A DNA stretch of 64,000 nucleotides. Origin: Purshia tridentata. Its lineage: Eukaryota > Streptophyta > Magnoliopsida > Rosales > Rosaceae. The notes under the pieces are model-generated. The model saw only the letters and a program-made list of their open reading frames with translations. It was not told the origin of the DNA and made no database searches. The translations under genes were made by a program, and so were the position numbers. Where the stretch lies: positions 1-64,000 of the forward strand of contig QANT01007259.1 in the NCBI GenBank assembly GCA_003254885.1. The letters run 5' to 3'. Shown here piece by piece: positions 12,259-23,740 of this stretch (the first letter of the stretch is position 1; each line of letters starts with the position of its first letter).

Positions 12259-13420
12259 TACAATTTGAGCCTTCAACTTGCTTTCGTTGTGAAAATAGAT
12301 TGAAAGTGAGAAGCTAGAAATGGAGAAAACTTCAATGTTTTTCCTTTTATAATCTTATAAGGTATTCCCATTAATTACGTGCATTTCCATAGCTTGCCAC
12401 TTTGGTTAGTGCCCAAAAATTTAATTAACATCCAACTATTGTCCCAATTAGCCCTTTGTCTAATATGTGTCAGAAATTCTGTAGGTCATGAATTTATGGA
12501 AGACACAGTGTGCTGCTCTGGCAGGCTTTTGAGATTGTGATTCTGCCAACTAGAACTATTCTGTTTCAGCTTATACGTTTCTTTGCTCATTAATTAATTT
12601 GTCACATCTAGCCAAATATGGATGATGAACTATTTCTTTGATGTTTCCTCTGTCATTTTTGTGCATTCTTCTTGAGACTTGAGTTGTTCGCGGATCTTGT
12701 TGAGCTGTGTTAAAAATTGTGTAAATCAAATCCAATTGTCCCACATCGGATAAATCGATGTCTATCCTTGAGTATATTTTGAGATAAAACCCCTAACTCT
12801 GTCCTTCGGAGGCTTATTAAGATTGGTCAAAGCTGAGCAATCTGTTTGGTATTTTTTTCCTTTTTCAACAAAAAGAAGAAGCTGGTGGCAGTGTAATTTG
12901 CCTCCTCCCTTCCTGTAAATATACTGGAACATGAAAGGTCAAGCTTGATGTGATTGGTATGGAGGATAAGAGTACATAGCCATCAGCCACCATCTTAAAC
13001 AAAAACTGAGAATTTATAATGTGGAAACAGAGTTTAATGTTCAGATATAGACATATCAGGGTCCTTCTCCTATATTTCAACCATAACGACTAAAAGCTTG
13101 TCAAGTTGGTAGTGAATTAAATTTACGGAATATAGAAAATAAACTATAAAAGGTATGTTATGTATGTCAATGTTTGTCATACAATGTCCTGCCTTCGAAG
13201 TCAGCCATGACCTTATTATTTTACTAAAATGGCTCAGGCCTCAAGGTGCTGATGAATATTGTATAACATACAAATTTCTTAATGCAAACCAATAAATAAA
13301 GACAATTTTTATTCCACTGGCATAGAAGTTCTGAATCATTAGGGAGTCAAACTTATGTCACAGAAAAGGTACAACTGAAGATCCTAACAACAGCTTTGTG
13401 ATGAAGACCAAATTTCTCTT
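12259..13420. other. Intergenic DNA between the B3-like and NPH3 genes
   Basis: The left edge holds the B3-like gene's promoter. Apart from the snRNA-type motif group at 12738-12857, listed separately, I see only AT-rich DNA and no coding sequence. The right end is the NPH3 gene's 3' flank. Confidence 0.5.
12738..12857 (+). ncRNA. Candidate short Pol III-type transcript with snRNA-like promoter (tentative)
   Basis: The sequence GTCCCACATCG at 12738-12748 matches the plant snRNA upstream sequence element (RTCCCACATCG) at every position. A TATA-like TATATTTT follows at 12773-12780, leaving 24 bases between the two, the spacing known for Pol III-type plant snRNA genes. Twenty bases further, at 12801, the sequence GTCCTTCGGAGG resembles the U6 5' end (GTCCCTTCGGGGAC), and a run of six T at 12852-12857 could terminate Pol III. 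The transcript would be about 55 nt, far shorter than U6 (about 102 nt), so it is not a normal U6 gene. The alternative is an old LTR fragment, since CCCACATCGG also occurs in plant LTRs and a TG dinucleotide begins near 12706. Motifs are seen; transcription is inference. Confidence 0.3.
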
Positions 13421-15783
13421 CTAAACAATACATCCTTTCAGTTGCTTTTGAAGCTTTATTTTACACATTTGCAAATCATTAAGTTGCATCCTCATTGTCT
13501 CTACCTCTTTTGTCATCAACTTTAGTTCCTTCTGGGAATTCATCCATCCCTTCCCTAAACCTCTATTTACTCTGACAATGGCCTGAGTCTTTGTTCTTCG
13601 GTAAGTAGATCCGATAGATGTCATTGACCTTGTCATATTTACTTGTTCAAGAAGTATAAATTGTGTTGTCATCTTCAGGGGCAGCCGATCATTCTTCATT
13701 ACGTGCTCACGTGCTTCTTGTGACAGTCTATGAAATTCCAGGGATCCACACAAACTCATTCTTTCTTCTTCTGTTAGGTTAGGGTGTGCCTGTAAGAAAA
13801 TAATAAGCTACTTAGTTGCAAAATAAGCGCATTTGCTTCTGTGTGATATCAAACTGGAAGAGAAGAAAATTGTATACCTTGAGGTACATGTCAATGGCTC
13901 TATAAAGATTGTCATCACAGTACCGAGCATCCTTTGGCAATGCTTCTACAAGTGAATGGAAATTGTTCACCTTAAGGTTCTCATCCCTTGCAACCAGTGT
14001 AAGATACCCATCCACCAACCTTCCAACAGCAAACATTTTCGGCGTCGGACTACTCAATACCATCGAAACATAAGAAACTACCACCCTTACAACAAGACCA
14101 ACATCATAGACACCATCTCTGTCTCCATAATTCTTAACCAAGAGATCTGGAGCACGACATTGATCCAACATGAAAGCTATTCTTCTTTCAAGCATATTCA
14201 ATAATTCAGAGTTTAATTTTGTCATGAACCCCAGCTTAAGTAGGTGAAGTATAAAATTGCAAGTAACTGAATTCTTCTCTATAGGCAGTACCTTAATCAA
14301 GCACTCGGTTGTAACTCTTAGTAATTGGCAGGTCATATGTTTTGTCATCATACTTTCAAGTCCAGAGGTGACTCGTGAAAGCCATTTAGTAGTCCAATGA
14401 GCTATGCATGATCCTACAAGGTCTGCTCTCATCCCTTTACCTTTTAGGGATTGAATCACCTCAATAAAATGATCTATTCGTAGGGATGAGACATCTTCAA
14501 ACCACCAATTATCAACTGTATCTTCAAAATTTGAGTTCCCTGCATTAGTTGGTGAAACATTGAAGCACTGTATATCATCATCTTCAGAGCTAAATGCTTT
14601 AAGGTTTGTGCAGGCCTTCCAAGCAATGGCTTCCGCGCTTCGTTTTGAGATTTTTAACTTATTGGCCCATGAAGAAATGGGTTCACAGCTATTCAAAATT
14701 CGAAATGTGTCTTTCCATGATGAAAATATCAAAAAGCTTAAAAATGTCTCAGTTCTGGATATGAGATTTCCTTGTTCGAAATCATCACTCATTTCCAAGA
14801 AATGTGCAGCACAATATAGTGGAGCAACGTTGGCAGCTGTTAGATCAACCTTCCAACCATAACAGAACTTCACTACTAGTTCAAACATTTTTGCTCCACC
14901 TGGAAGATTGTCTATGTGGATTTTGAGGCCAGGATCCCTCTCTACATTACTTCTCTGGAATACCAGTCTATTCAAGTGTCCACTTCTCCTGACCATTGGG
15001 AGCTGAAGACCAGAGAACCATAAGTTGGAACTTTAAAAAATATGGACATGACATCTCATTTTCTTGATTGAAAATTTCTATCCAGTTTTTTAGTCTAAAT
15101 ATTTAGATATGAGACATGCCATGCAGACACCAGAGTTATGGCCTTAAGAGAAATTCCATATTCACAGGCTGTCAAAAACTTCTAAAAGAGGAGTTTGGGA
15201 TAAGACAATATAGGGAAGACAGGGTGGAAATACTCAGATAATGATGGTGGCAGAATTTCAAAGCTATTACTACAATTCTTGGTAAACTAATTTCCTGACA
15301 AAGTGATATGTATTTCAAACACAGATCCTGATATTTGCTGGAGTCATCAATTTTGTGGGTTCCATATAACTATAAAAGTCATGCATACACTAGGTATCTT
15401 AGAAATGTCTTTCAGTGTAGGAGCATACCTTGTGCAAGTGAAAGTTGGAATCTCCAACTTGTATGATCAAATCACTTGCCACTTTTGTCCGGACATACCT
15501 GCAAGAATAAAATTGATAACTGCCTGAATATACGTACATCCGGACTACAAGGACAGTATTTGGCATACAAGTAAAGACCACAAGTGGAGAGAAAGAGGTA
15601 CCAGTTCTGATTTCTTCTCTCAAAGGTTTCAGCCACTATGCTGGCATAATTGGCATTGGCTGGAGAAATGACACACTGGTTACGCCTCCCACCAGATACC
15701 GAACAATGAGCAAGATATTCTGTGTCAACCTTTTTCATACTTCTGGTAGGCATGTCACGTCCAGGGAAGACAGACCTATACAT
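13421..15783 (-). CDS. NPH3/RPT2-like BTB domain protein
   Basis: Four exons (minus): 15602-15783, 15429-15498, 13878-15002 and 13421-13789; total 1746 nt, 581 residues. The order is a short N-terminal extension, a BTB/POZ core (DLIIQVGDSNFHLHK at about residues 70-84, then LPGGAKMFELVVKFCYG), a central NPH3 domain including NWWFEDVSSLRIDHF and the family tail YRAIDMYLKAHPNLTEEER, and a C-terminal coiled-coil-like segment (KELKLMTKEVETMRMQL). NPH3 proteins are adaptors for CUL3 ligases at the plasma membrane, acting with phototropins or in auxin-linked organogenesis; the exact branch is not clear. The start at 15783 is the first ATG; a second in-frame ATG lies 10 codons on. The exon-1 junction recreates the family's aromatic NW-Y step before the BTB, which supports it. 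Confidence 0.88.
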
Positions 15784-17157
15784 TTTTCCTTCAAAGTATG
15801 AACAGATGAAAAGGAATTATTCTCCCTAAACAACTTTAGGCTCTGGCTCTTATGAAGGACATAAGCAATCTGAACTTGAAGTATTGGGTCTCAAGTGGTT
15901 ATGCCATTAAGAGGGTTGGTTGCCTTTTGCCATCTCATGTCATTTTTAGCATAGGTGTATAGTGTGGGCATATTGAAGCCAACAGCATGAAAATATATGT
16001 CTTACAATCTCATCCACTACCTAAACCCTGAAGCACATTTGACATTTCTCTATCAGCATCACCTTAACCATTCAGCATTAAATTCACCCCCAAAGCCGCC
16101 ACCAATAAGTCCTCTCCATGATGAGTTGTTCACTTTTCTGTTACTGCCTTACTGGGTGGTAACAAAACAAGGAGAGGAGCCTAAAGAATCCATCCACAAA
16201 TGAATCTAAACTCTGGCCCCAGTTTCTGTGGAAAGCTCTAAATTCATGCATTTAGGCTTGAATGAGGACTTATCTTTCATGAGGATTAATAAGTTCATGT
16301 CTCCTTTGGTTTGAGAGTTTGGTTGTATTTCACTTTTAACAAAGACCAGCTTGACCAGCAAAAGGCAGTTAACCTTTAAGCAATAAAGTATTAGTCTCAG
16401 AGAGTTTAGGAAGTGCATATGTAGAAAGGGCTCACCTACGAAGATGAACCAAATTAGAACAAGGCAGTCCAAATTATTCTTGATCAAACAACAGATAACG
16501 ATTTCATGAGATGATAATCTCAATGTGAATTAATATGCAGGACAAAAAAAAAATCACTTGACTCAAACATCGAAGCAGATGCTTTGAAATTTAACCAACC
16601 ATGACATTCGATTACATACCAGAGGTAAGGAACCTTCATCCACTTCATGTCTAGCACTTGAAGCATTTGTGAAACCACCAAATCACCCAAAGGAGTTTAT
16701 TCCACATAAACTAAAGGTGGTCTCTCTCGTAATTGTAATCCAATGAAGCTCTCAATCAATGTGCGCCGGAACTATTAAAAACTCACCATTATTCTTTCAA
16801 AATCGTTGAAAATTTTTTCAATTTTGTTTTTTAACAAACTAAATTTCAATTCTTTTTTTAACCGACTAAATTTTATTTTCAAATACAATTTATTGTGTAC
16901 ATTCAATTTCATAACTGAACTACGAGTCTTTAACCTTTGTAGTTTGCCAACACCTTTGTAATTTGCCAACACCTCATATAACAAGCAACAAATATTCGAA
17001 ACTTGTTTTCGGTCAACTCCACAATTATTTGACTTTTTGGGCAACTCCACAAATATTAGATGTTGGGAAGCAACCTTCAAATCATTAAGGTGGTTCTTTC
17101 AAAACATCCCCTTCTCTTATTTCTTCATCTTTGAGATAGCAGAGAGCGAAGCATACA
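15784..17157. other. Divergent upstream region of the NPH3 and plastid membrane protein genes
   Basis: About 1.4 kb between two gene starts on opposite strands, so it should hold both promoters. Short open frames on both strands lack family features. A 21-base unit is repeated in tandem at about 16930-16972 ('tttgccaacacctttgta'). I see no other gene. Confidence 0.5.
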
Positions 17158-17856
17158 ATGCAAAAGACCCTTCACTTTCAACTTCAACCCGTCCTCTCAA
17201 AACCCTCTATTTGCTTCTTCAACCCCACTATCAAAACAAACATTTCGTTTCAAAACACCACCTTTGCACCAAAATCTTCCATTTTCAGCGTTTTGCATTC
17301 CCTTTCTCATCAAACCCAGATCCAAAACTCGACCGTATGCGCAAGGAAGAAAAATAGACGTAATGGGTCTCCAAGAGTACCGAGATTCTTGCTCCAGTTG
17401 ATGCCCATTATCGCAGTGAACCTCAAGATGTTGCCTCAACCATTGGATCTTGTTATTGAAGAAATTAGCGGAGGAGATGGAAACGGAGGGGGTTTGGGGA
17501 TTTGGAAGGGGTTTGGAGGGGGAGGCTTCGACGGATTCAAACATAAGAGAAAGAGAAAATTTCTATTGTTGTTTGTGTTTTATGGAATTTTGGTGCTTTG
17601 TGGTCTGGGTTTGTTGCTTGGAAGCGAGGTCGAGAGCAATGTGCTTTGCTGCGGTTTGATTTTTGGTCTATCTGGGGTTGCTTTGGTTCATTGGTGGGAG
17701 AAGAGAGGTATTTTTGTGGTCTTTGTTTGGGGTGTTCTGGTGGGTTTGGGGTTTAAGAGAGAGGAATTGCAAAAATGGTTATTGAAGCTTAAGGCTTGTT
17801 ATCCCATAATGGAGACTGTAACATGGAAAACACGAAGAACAAGAAGAGCATTCTAA
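17158..17856 (+). CDS. Putative plastid-targeted membrane protein, function unknown
   Basis: Single-exon frame of 232 residues starting MQKTLHFQLQ. The first 65 residues are rich in Ser, Thr, Phe and Asn and almost free of acidic residues, as in chloroplast transit peptides. A glycine-rich stretch (residues about 105-125) precedes a basic KHKRKRK, then three hydrophobic segments at about 135-155, 160-180 and 184-200 that could span a membrane. The tail is basic and ends KTRRTRRAF. I do not recognise a named family. The consistent codon structure, transit-like leader and membrane segments favour a real gene. It is transcribed away from the NPH3 gene. Confidence 0.65.
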   Translation: MQKTLHFQLQPVLSKPSICFFNPTIKTNISFQNTTFAPKSSIFSVLHSLSHQTQIQNSTVCARKKNRRNGSPRVPRFLLQLMPIIAVNLKMLPQPLDLVIEEISGGDGNGGGLGIWKGFGGGGFDGFKHKRKRKFLLLFVFYGILVLCGLGLLLGSEVESNVLCCGLIFGLSGVALVHWWEKRGIFVVFVWGVLVGLGFKREELQKWLLKLKACYPIMETVTWKTRRTRRAF

Positions 17857-18223
17857 AGAGAGCTAGAAAAGACTGATTCTTTTTCTGTTTTTCTCTTCCC
17901 TTTAACTTTGAAATATCATTAAGATTCTTTTTCTTCTCAAACACAATGAAATATGATTCTATGATTCTTTGTTTCCTTCATTTTGATTTACGATTACATG
18001 GATTTTTGTTTTTGGGTGGTATCATTTTGATGTTGCCATGGGCTTGAATGTGAATTTTGCATTTTGGTAATGCTAGTGCCTTCAAACGGGTTCCATGGTC
18101 ACTGATTACTGTTATGGAAAATGTGTGCGGAACTGCAATTGTAAACTAGTGCAGACGTGCAGAGCAGTCCAAGGTGGACAGCTTTGACCTTTTTTTTTTT
18201 CTAATTTCATTGATGAATTGCAG
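17857..18223 (+). other. 3' flank of the plastid protein gene; possible decayed RNase T2 upstream part
   Basis: AT-rich DNA following the stop codon. Near 18089-18115 the sequence could read F-H-G then D-Y-C, faintly like the first catalytic box of RNase T2 (F-T-I-H-G-L-W-P), but the frame is not continuous. I treat that only as a hint. Confidence 0.25.
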
Positions 18224-18464
18224 GCCATGGAGGGTGAAGCATGGGACATGTGCCCTGCCAACAATTGACCAAGATGCATATTTCCTGTTATGCCAGAACT
18301 TGTACAAGAAGTATGGAGGGACGTCACTGTTGGGCAATGATAGAGGAACTCAGAAACTTGAGGAGGTTGTTATTTGCTTTGACAATGCTGGGGCAAGCCC
18401 TGTGGACTGTTCTTCCCACCCAGGTTCTCAAAGAATCTGTCCAGAAAATAACATCGAGTACTAA
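18224..18464 (+). pseudogene. RNase T2-like gene remnant (3' exon only)
   Basis: After an acceptor-like tract ending CAG at 18221-18223, an open frame of about 80 codons reads PWRVKHGTCALPTIDQDAY, then LYKKYGGTSLL, then EVVICFDNAG, and ends CPENNIEY with TAA at 18462-18464. KHGTC with the following Y-F-x-x-x-L-x-L-Y-K-K-Y pattern is the second catalytic box region of plant RNase T2 enzymes, and the cysteine-rich tail fits the family's C-terminus. The usual E-H-E-W lead-in before KHGTC is replaced by P-W, and the exon with the first catalytic histidine is not recognisable upstream. I therefore call it a decayed partial copy of a host gene rather than a working RNase. Confidence 0.5.
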
Positions 18465-19734
18465 ATAATATAACTTGCATGCACGCATGCAAGCTTTATA
18501 TAATATATGTAGATAATTAATGTGGCTACATGCATATAGTGAAATGGAGATTACATGCATATATGTGGCTAGATACTAAAGTTTACTGAAAAGATGAGAG
18601 TAGAGAGATGGTTGAAGAAGCAAATATTGTGCATATATATGGCTGGTTTGTAAAGAAGGATATCTACAAATTCAAAGTGACATAGATTCATTGCAAAGAT
18701 TAAGCCAGGACCATAGATCTTTGTCCTCCCTAGTGTAGAGGATGATACTTTGATTAAGATTTTGGTAATTAAATGAGGCTGAATCATGCTCACCGCGAGC
18801 TCTTTCGAAGCCCGGTATTGGTTTGAGCTTTTTGTTGTGTCTGAGGTTGTCTTTTTTTGGGGATTGTGCTGTTCTACTGACGATGGTTTGTCTTTATATA
18901 TCAAAGTTGTAATAAATAAACACAACTACACCATTTTATTTCGCCTTTTCATCTACATATGGTAATCTTGCTTGCGTCGACTATTTCATGTTTACTGTGG
19001 CCATTGAAGGGGATCAAGCTTGCTTTAGTTTAGTTTAAAACAGATGTATGCAACTTTTTTCAAAATCCTTTGGGTGAGATTGGGCTTGTGACTTGCATTA
19101 TGTATGGTTGAAAAAGCCTTTCAGTTGGGTTCATAAAATCATAGATTAAGTCCATCTTCCAACCTAATGGGCCATGTCCTTGATAATCCGGCCTTTTGAA
19201 CTACAAATGGTAATCTTTGCTTCGACTATTCATGTTCACTGTGGCCTTTGAAGGAAATCAAGCTTGCTCTTTTTTTCTTTTCTTTTTTTGGGGGTCATTA
19301 AGCTTTATTTTAAAACAGATTTATGCAATTTCTCATCAAAAGACCAGTTTCCACAAAATGAGCAAAGGCAAGCGTCTGGTATATTCCAAGAGAACTATCA
19401 GCTGTTTCCCCATGATTTAATCTTGGTAGAAAGATCTTTAATAGCAAAGAAAATAATTTATATGTGGCTTTGACATAGTCCATCTATGAACACGCTTCCC
19501 ATTCTAAAATCAGTGCTTATTAGCATACAGACAACTTAACAAAACCCTGCACTACAATACTTGGGATTGGCCAAGCATACTGTATAGTATATATGGTATT
19601 CTATCCCACGCTAAATCCTCAGCAAACTCAGAGGCATTCATTTGTAGTCTACATCCTATGTCCCAACACCACTCCAATCAAAACAGACCTCTTCATCATT
19701 ACAAGGCATTCAAGCTCCCAAAGATGAAAACCTT
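18465..19734. other. Intergenic DNA with a local duplication
   Basis: AT-rich DNA between the RNase T2 remnant and the alpha-crystallin gene. It contains a degenerate duplication (18941-19345, listed separately). No coding sequence is seen; the right end is probably the 3' UTR of the alpha-crystallin gene. Confidence 0.5.
18941..19345 (+). repeat. Degenerate dispersed duplication, two copies
   Basis: Copy A (about 18941-19060) and copy B (about 19192-19345) share 'tggtaatctt', a 'cgactatt.catgtt.actgtggcc' block, 'atcaagcttgct' and 'ttaaaacagat.tatgcaa', in the same order and strand about 245 bases apart. Copy B is interrupted by a T-rich insertion of about 35 bases. The divergence points to an older event than the MVK duplications. 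Confidence 0.75.
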
Positions 19735-21663
19735 CTAGTTATCTTTTAATTTCTTCACAATGCCCTCGAAAATCCCATCAGTCTCAAACGATCCAATAAA
19801 TTGTTCAGGATCAACTGAACCAGGAAGCTGGAACGAGATAGAGAAGTGGCCTGGTGGGCATAGATTTTGGCTTTGCATCTGAAATACTTGGGAGTCCTTG
19901 CACACTATTTGCTCACCTGTTGTAGTTATTCCTTTTATTGATACTTCTCCATCATCTTCAATGGTACAACTAAAACCTGCATTCACAAAGTCAATGATCA
20001 GGTTCATTAATTAAGCATGACCAATAATATGTAAAACATGTTGAGCAAGAAGATTCAGTTTCAGTTTAGCGGCAACAAAACTTTCATGACAAACAGATAA
20101 CCCAATTATTGAAAGCCTAAAAAGAAGGTTTTATCAAAAAAGAAGTCAACTTGCCAAGCATGACTATAATGTCAAACAAATTGTTTTTGGCTGATAATCA
20201 CACCTATATCAAAGGGGTATGCACTTAGTCTAATATGCCAAGGCTTCAATCACAATTACCAAGAAGCATTGTTATATAAAGTAAAAAATGCTAAATTAAC
20301 AAACACGCCTCTCTTCGTCCATGAAGAACTGAACTGAACTTCTTATCTTAACATAATGACTTATTAGCAATACAGCAATAACGAATTAATGATTAAGTAG
20401 TTAACCAAATGACCCAAAGTTAGTGCACTCACTCTCATCCCTTGAAACCCCTGGTACAGAGACACGAAATAAATATGACTCTTTGCACTCGCCAATGTCA
20501 ACTAATCCTACTATTGGTCCCACTTGTCCCAAGGCAGCAGCTCCAGTCAATGCAACCCCTGATTTGGTGGTTGCCAAAATATTATCCCGCTCTTCTTTTG
20601 TTGAGAGAGAAGGAAGAAATATCATAGCTGGTTTCACTTTTTCAGTTGCGTCAGAGTCTTTTGTTGGCATAGTTGAAGGTGGATGCATTGTAGGTGGACC
20701 GATATATGGCATGCTTCTGAGAGGTGCCACATTATAAATGGGTTGCTGAGGATCTAACCTGCTAGAAGACCTCAGGTTTATCACAACATGAAAAGATGAT
20801 ACCACCGTACCATAAAGTCTATCAGAAGATGTAGCATTAAAAAGAAAACTCTTTCAAAAAAGAAAAAGAAAATTCTGACTTTCCATGAAGGCACTATATT
20901 CATACAGAGATGTTTGTTAAACTTAAATTTTGTTTTCCTCATAATTTGTTCCATTTCATTTCTTTTTCTAAAAATAATTGTGGTTTGTTCAGTATTACAA
21001 CTAGAATGACTTCATTTCTTTCCTTTCAATCAAGACCTAAAACCATTATATCTATAAAATTCACTCCCATTTCATAATCCTAGAAACAAAATCACTTTTG
21101 TTCCTGCCGAGAACACGAACATTCCTTGAAAACATGCTGTTATAGGCATAAAAGTTTAGAAGAAACAGTTTCCAAAATATACCTTCCAAACCAAAACTTA
21201 CCTCTTAGCATCAATTTAATCCACAAAATCCATCAATTCAAGAAAAAATTTAACCAAACAGATATTTATCTTTCTTAATCCTTTTACTTCTACATATTTC
21301 ATGGAAAATTGCTCTACACACATCAACATAAAGAGGGACAACTTTATATTGTCAATTTCATATATAGCTATAGCCAAAAACATCAGCATGCAAATATATA
21401 AGTCCATTTCCAATATAATAAAAAAGTTAAAAATATAATGTAACAGCCATTAATATAAGAATACATATATATGAATATACACGCAATTTCCAATCTGACT
21501 CCCAAAAATAATCTAAGATTTAACTGAAAGCAGTTCTGTAAAATATTCAACTTTATATCTGTAGAATTTATATATACAGAGAGATATATATATAAAGACG
21601 GTGTATGTACGTGGTCAATGCAGTGGTGCGTGTTATATACCTATTCGGAGCCGAAGAATCCAT
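19735..21663 (-). CDS. Alpha-crystallin (HSP20-like) domain protein, ACD22.3/IDM3-like
   Basis: Three exons (minus): 21641-21663 (only 23 nt of coding sequence), 20433-20770 and 19735-19976; total 603 nt, 200 residues, about 22 kDa. The N-terminal 60 residues are Pro-rich ([18 protein letters not shown]). The HSP20-like fold follows: [20 protein letters not shown], then the edge strands [13 protein letters not shown], and [10 protein letters not shown] near the end. This matches the plant alpha-crystallin domain 22.3 group, relatives of IDM2/IDM3, which act as non-canonical chaperone-like partners in active DNA demethylation complexes. Whether this copy has that role is not shown. Its neighbour NF-YC has the same close placement in Arabidopsis (At1g54830 next to At1g54840/54850), which supports the identity. 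Confidence 0.85.
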
Positions 21664-22951
21664 CGGAGAGTGGTCGGAGAAGTAAGAAATGGCGTCGCAG
21701 CGGAGAGTTCCTTGGGATTTCTGCGTTTGCCTTTTGCTTGCTCTTGACTTACTAGGGAAGACCAGTGAGGTGCGTTTTAAAGGCTCCTGCCACGTGTAGG
21801 TCAGAGGCGCACTGTAAGTATCGTGAATCGAAACCACTGGCGGCCCGAAGCCCAAAACAAAAGGACTGAGCAGGTACACAGCCCACACAGCCCAACTCCA
21901 TCTTGAGCCCAGCGGAAGGCCCATTTATTTCATCAAATTATCGACCAAAAAAAAAAGGAAGATCTAATTTAGTCTAATTTAAAAAGCATAATAATTCCAA
22001 TTGTTTGCTTTAGTCTTGACATTTTGACATCATGAGAAAGATTGAATGAAATTGCAAGCCTTCAAGGAGATGGGAGCCCATATAATTTTTTTGGTTTGTT
22101 ATATAAAAGAAAGTAACTTTATTGCGTCAGTGATGGTTATGTTAGTACTTGTGGACGTGGTCCGATTTGGACATCAAATTCAAACTTGGGTGATACCTGG
22201 CCATTACTATTCAGTATTCACCAAATGTCTCCCTATTGCTTCTGCTTAAAATTCACAGGATGTTTTATTGATAACTACTCAATCGACAGTGTACGTGAAA
22301 ATCGGACTACAACAAAAGGAATACACAGTCCTTGCAAGACAGGTATGGATTCAGGAGGTAACAATGATTAAGCCTTTCGCTTGAACATATCTGAATTCAA
22401 AAAGAACATGAAATGCCAAATAGATCAAACCACGAGGAGAATCTCTATATGAAGTTATGAACTACAACTCAATAAATTGAAACAAATTTTGACAAGCAAC
22501 AAAGGAAAGAAAAAAAAAGCATCAAAATTTAACAAATGGCTAAACTCAAACTACCCAAGTACGCAACAAAAATAGTCAACAAGTGAAACAATAGTTGCAT
22601 TACAACATACAGGTTCTTATCACATGACAAGAAAATTATCAATAAATACTTGCTAAAGCAGTGAAAACGGTAGGTATATTTCATAATCATTTTTTTTTTA
22701 ATAAAAGGGAGTAAAGAAAAATCAGTTCACAACCTGCACTGTCACCAACCATATGGTTTTATAGTGAAGAGTCTACGAGAGGAAAGAAACTAGATTTTGA
22801 GCATAAAAGGTAAGAAATTGCATTATAATTACAAAACCAGAGTTTTGTTTAACATGTTCAAATCACCACTTTGCTTTCTCAGCTTTCAGTCACAAGCCGG
22901 GCAAAACAAAAATGAAGCAACTTACACTTCTTCACTTCCATGGTGCAGCCA
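21664..22951. other. Promoter of the alpha-crystallin gene and 3' flank of NF-YC
   Basis: The first 250 bases upstream of 21663 are richer in G+C and include the leader; the rest is AT-rich and probably includes the NF-YC 3' UTR up to 22951. No gene is seen. Confidence 0.5.
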
Positions 22952-23740
22952 CTAATGATCTGATGGTGACTGCTGCTGGTCTGGCACCTGTGGCCACATT
23001 TGCTGACCCATGTAGGGGTGAGACTGTTGAGCATACATAGCCGGGTCCATCATAGGCTTACCCATGATCATCCCAGGCGCCCCAACCTGAGGCGCATGCT
23101 GTGGTGGCATATAGCAGTATGGAAGTGCATCAGCAGGCCCCCCAACAGGAACTGTTCCCCTTGGAATTGAAGCAAGGACTTCATCTTTCAGATCCTCTCT
23201 TGGCACAATGTCAACCAAGAAATCAAAGATATCAGTCCTGGTGATTGCAGCTGCAATGTCATTCTTCTGAAGCGTCCTCCGTTTATTCTCTTCTGTGTGA
23301 TTCCAAGATCGCAAGGTCAATTCCAAGATGAACATTTCACATGCCCTGGCAAATATTACAGGTGCCTCAGCTGATATCATTCTTACATCCTCATCAGCCT
23401 TCATAATCTTCTTGATCCTTGCTAAGGGAAGGCTATGGTTCTTGAAATCAGATACCTTCTCAATTTCTTGATACTGATTTGCCCAAAAAGTTTGCAGCTG
23501 TTGCTGAAGTTGTTGCTGTTGCTGCTGGTGGATATGCTGATAAGCAAGTTGGTGCTGTGCAAGCTGAGCTCCAGCAGATTGACTAGTAGATTGAATGGCT
23601 CCGACTGGTGTGCCAACTGACCCAGGATTTGGGCTCCCAACCATTTGAGTATGCTGATACGGGTTGGTACCATATGTCAATTGAGCTCCACTACCTACCA
23701 TCCCCATTGATTGGGGTTGGCCATGCCCTTGCTGTTCCAT
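22952..23740 (-). CDS. NF-YC: Nuclear transcription factor Y subunit C
   Basis: A CCAAT-binding complex subunit that pairs with NF-YB through a histone fold and then recruits NF-YA; in plants NF-YC3/4/9 also bind CONSTANS in flowering control. The coding region is one exon, 262 residues. A Gln-rich N-terminus includes the [17 protein letters not shown] segment, followed by the histone fold from about residue 104: LPLARIKKIMKADEDVRM, AEAPVIFARACEMFI, and TDIFDFLVDIVPRE. The Pro/Gln/Met-rich C-terminus ends QQSPSDH. The ATG at 23740 lies one base after an acceptor (TTAATCAG), so the leader is carried on upstream exons, a usual arrangement for this family. Most like the NF-YC1/3/9 group. Intact. 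Confidence 0.94.
   Translation of the reverse strand: MEQQGHGQPQSMGMVGSGAQLTYGTNPYQHTQMVGSPNPGSVGTPVGAIQSTSQSAGAQLAQHQLAYQHIHQQQQQQLQQQLQTFWANQYQEIEKVSDFKNHSLPLARIKKIMKADEDVRMISAEAPVIFARACEMFILELTLRSWNHTEENKRRTLQKNDIAAAITRTDIFDFLVDIVPREDLKDEVLASIPRGTVPVGGPADALPYCYMPPQHAPQVGAPGMIMGKPMMDPAMYAQQSHPYMGQQMWPQVPDQQQSPSDH

Noticed and set aside
18089-18120. First catalytic box of RNase T2 upstream of the remnant
   Set aside because: Only F-H-G and D-Y-C can be picked out and not in one frame; too weak to extend the call.
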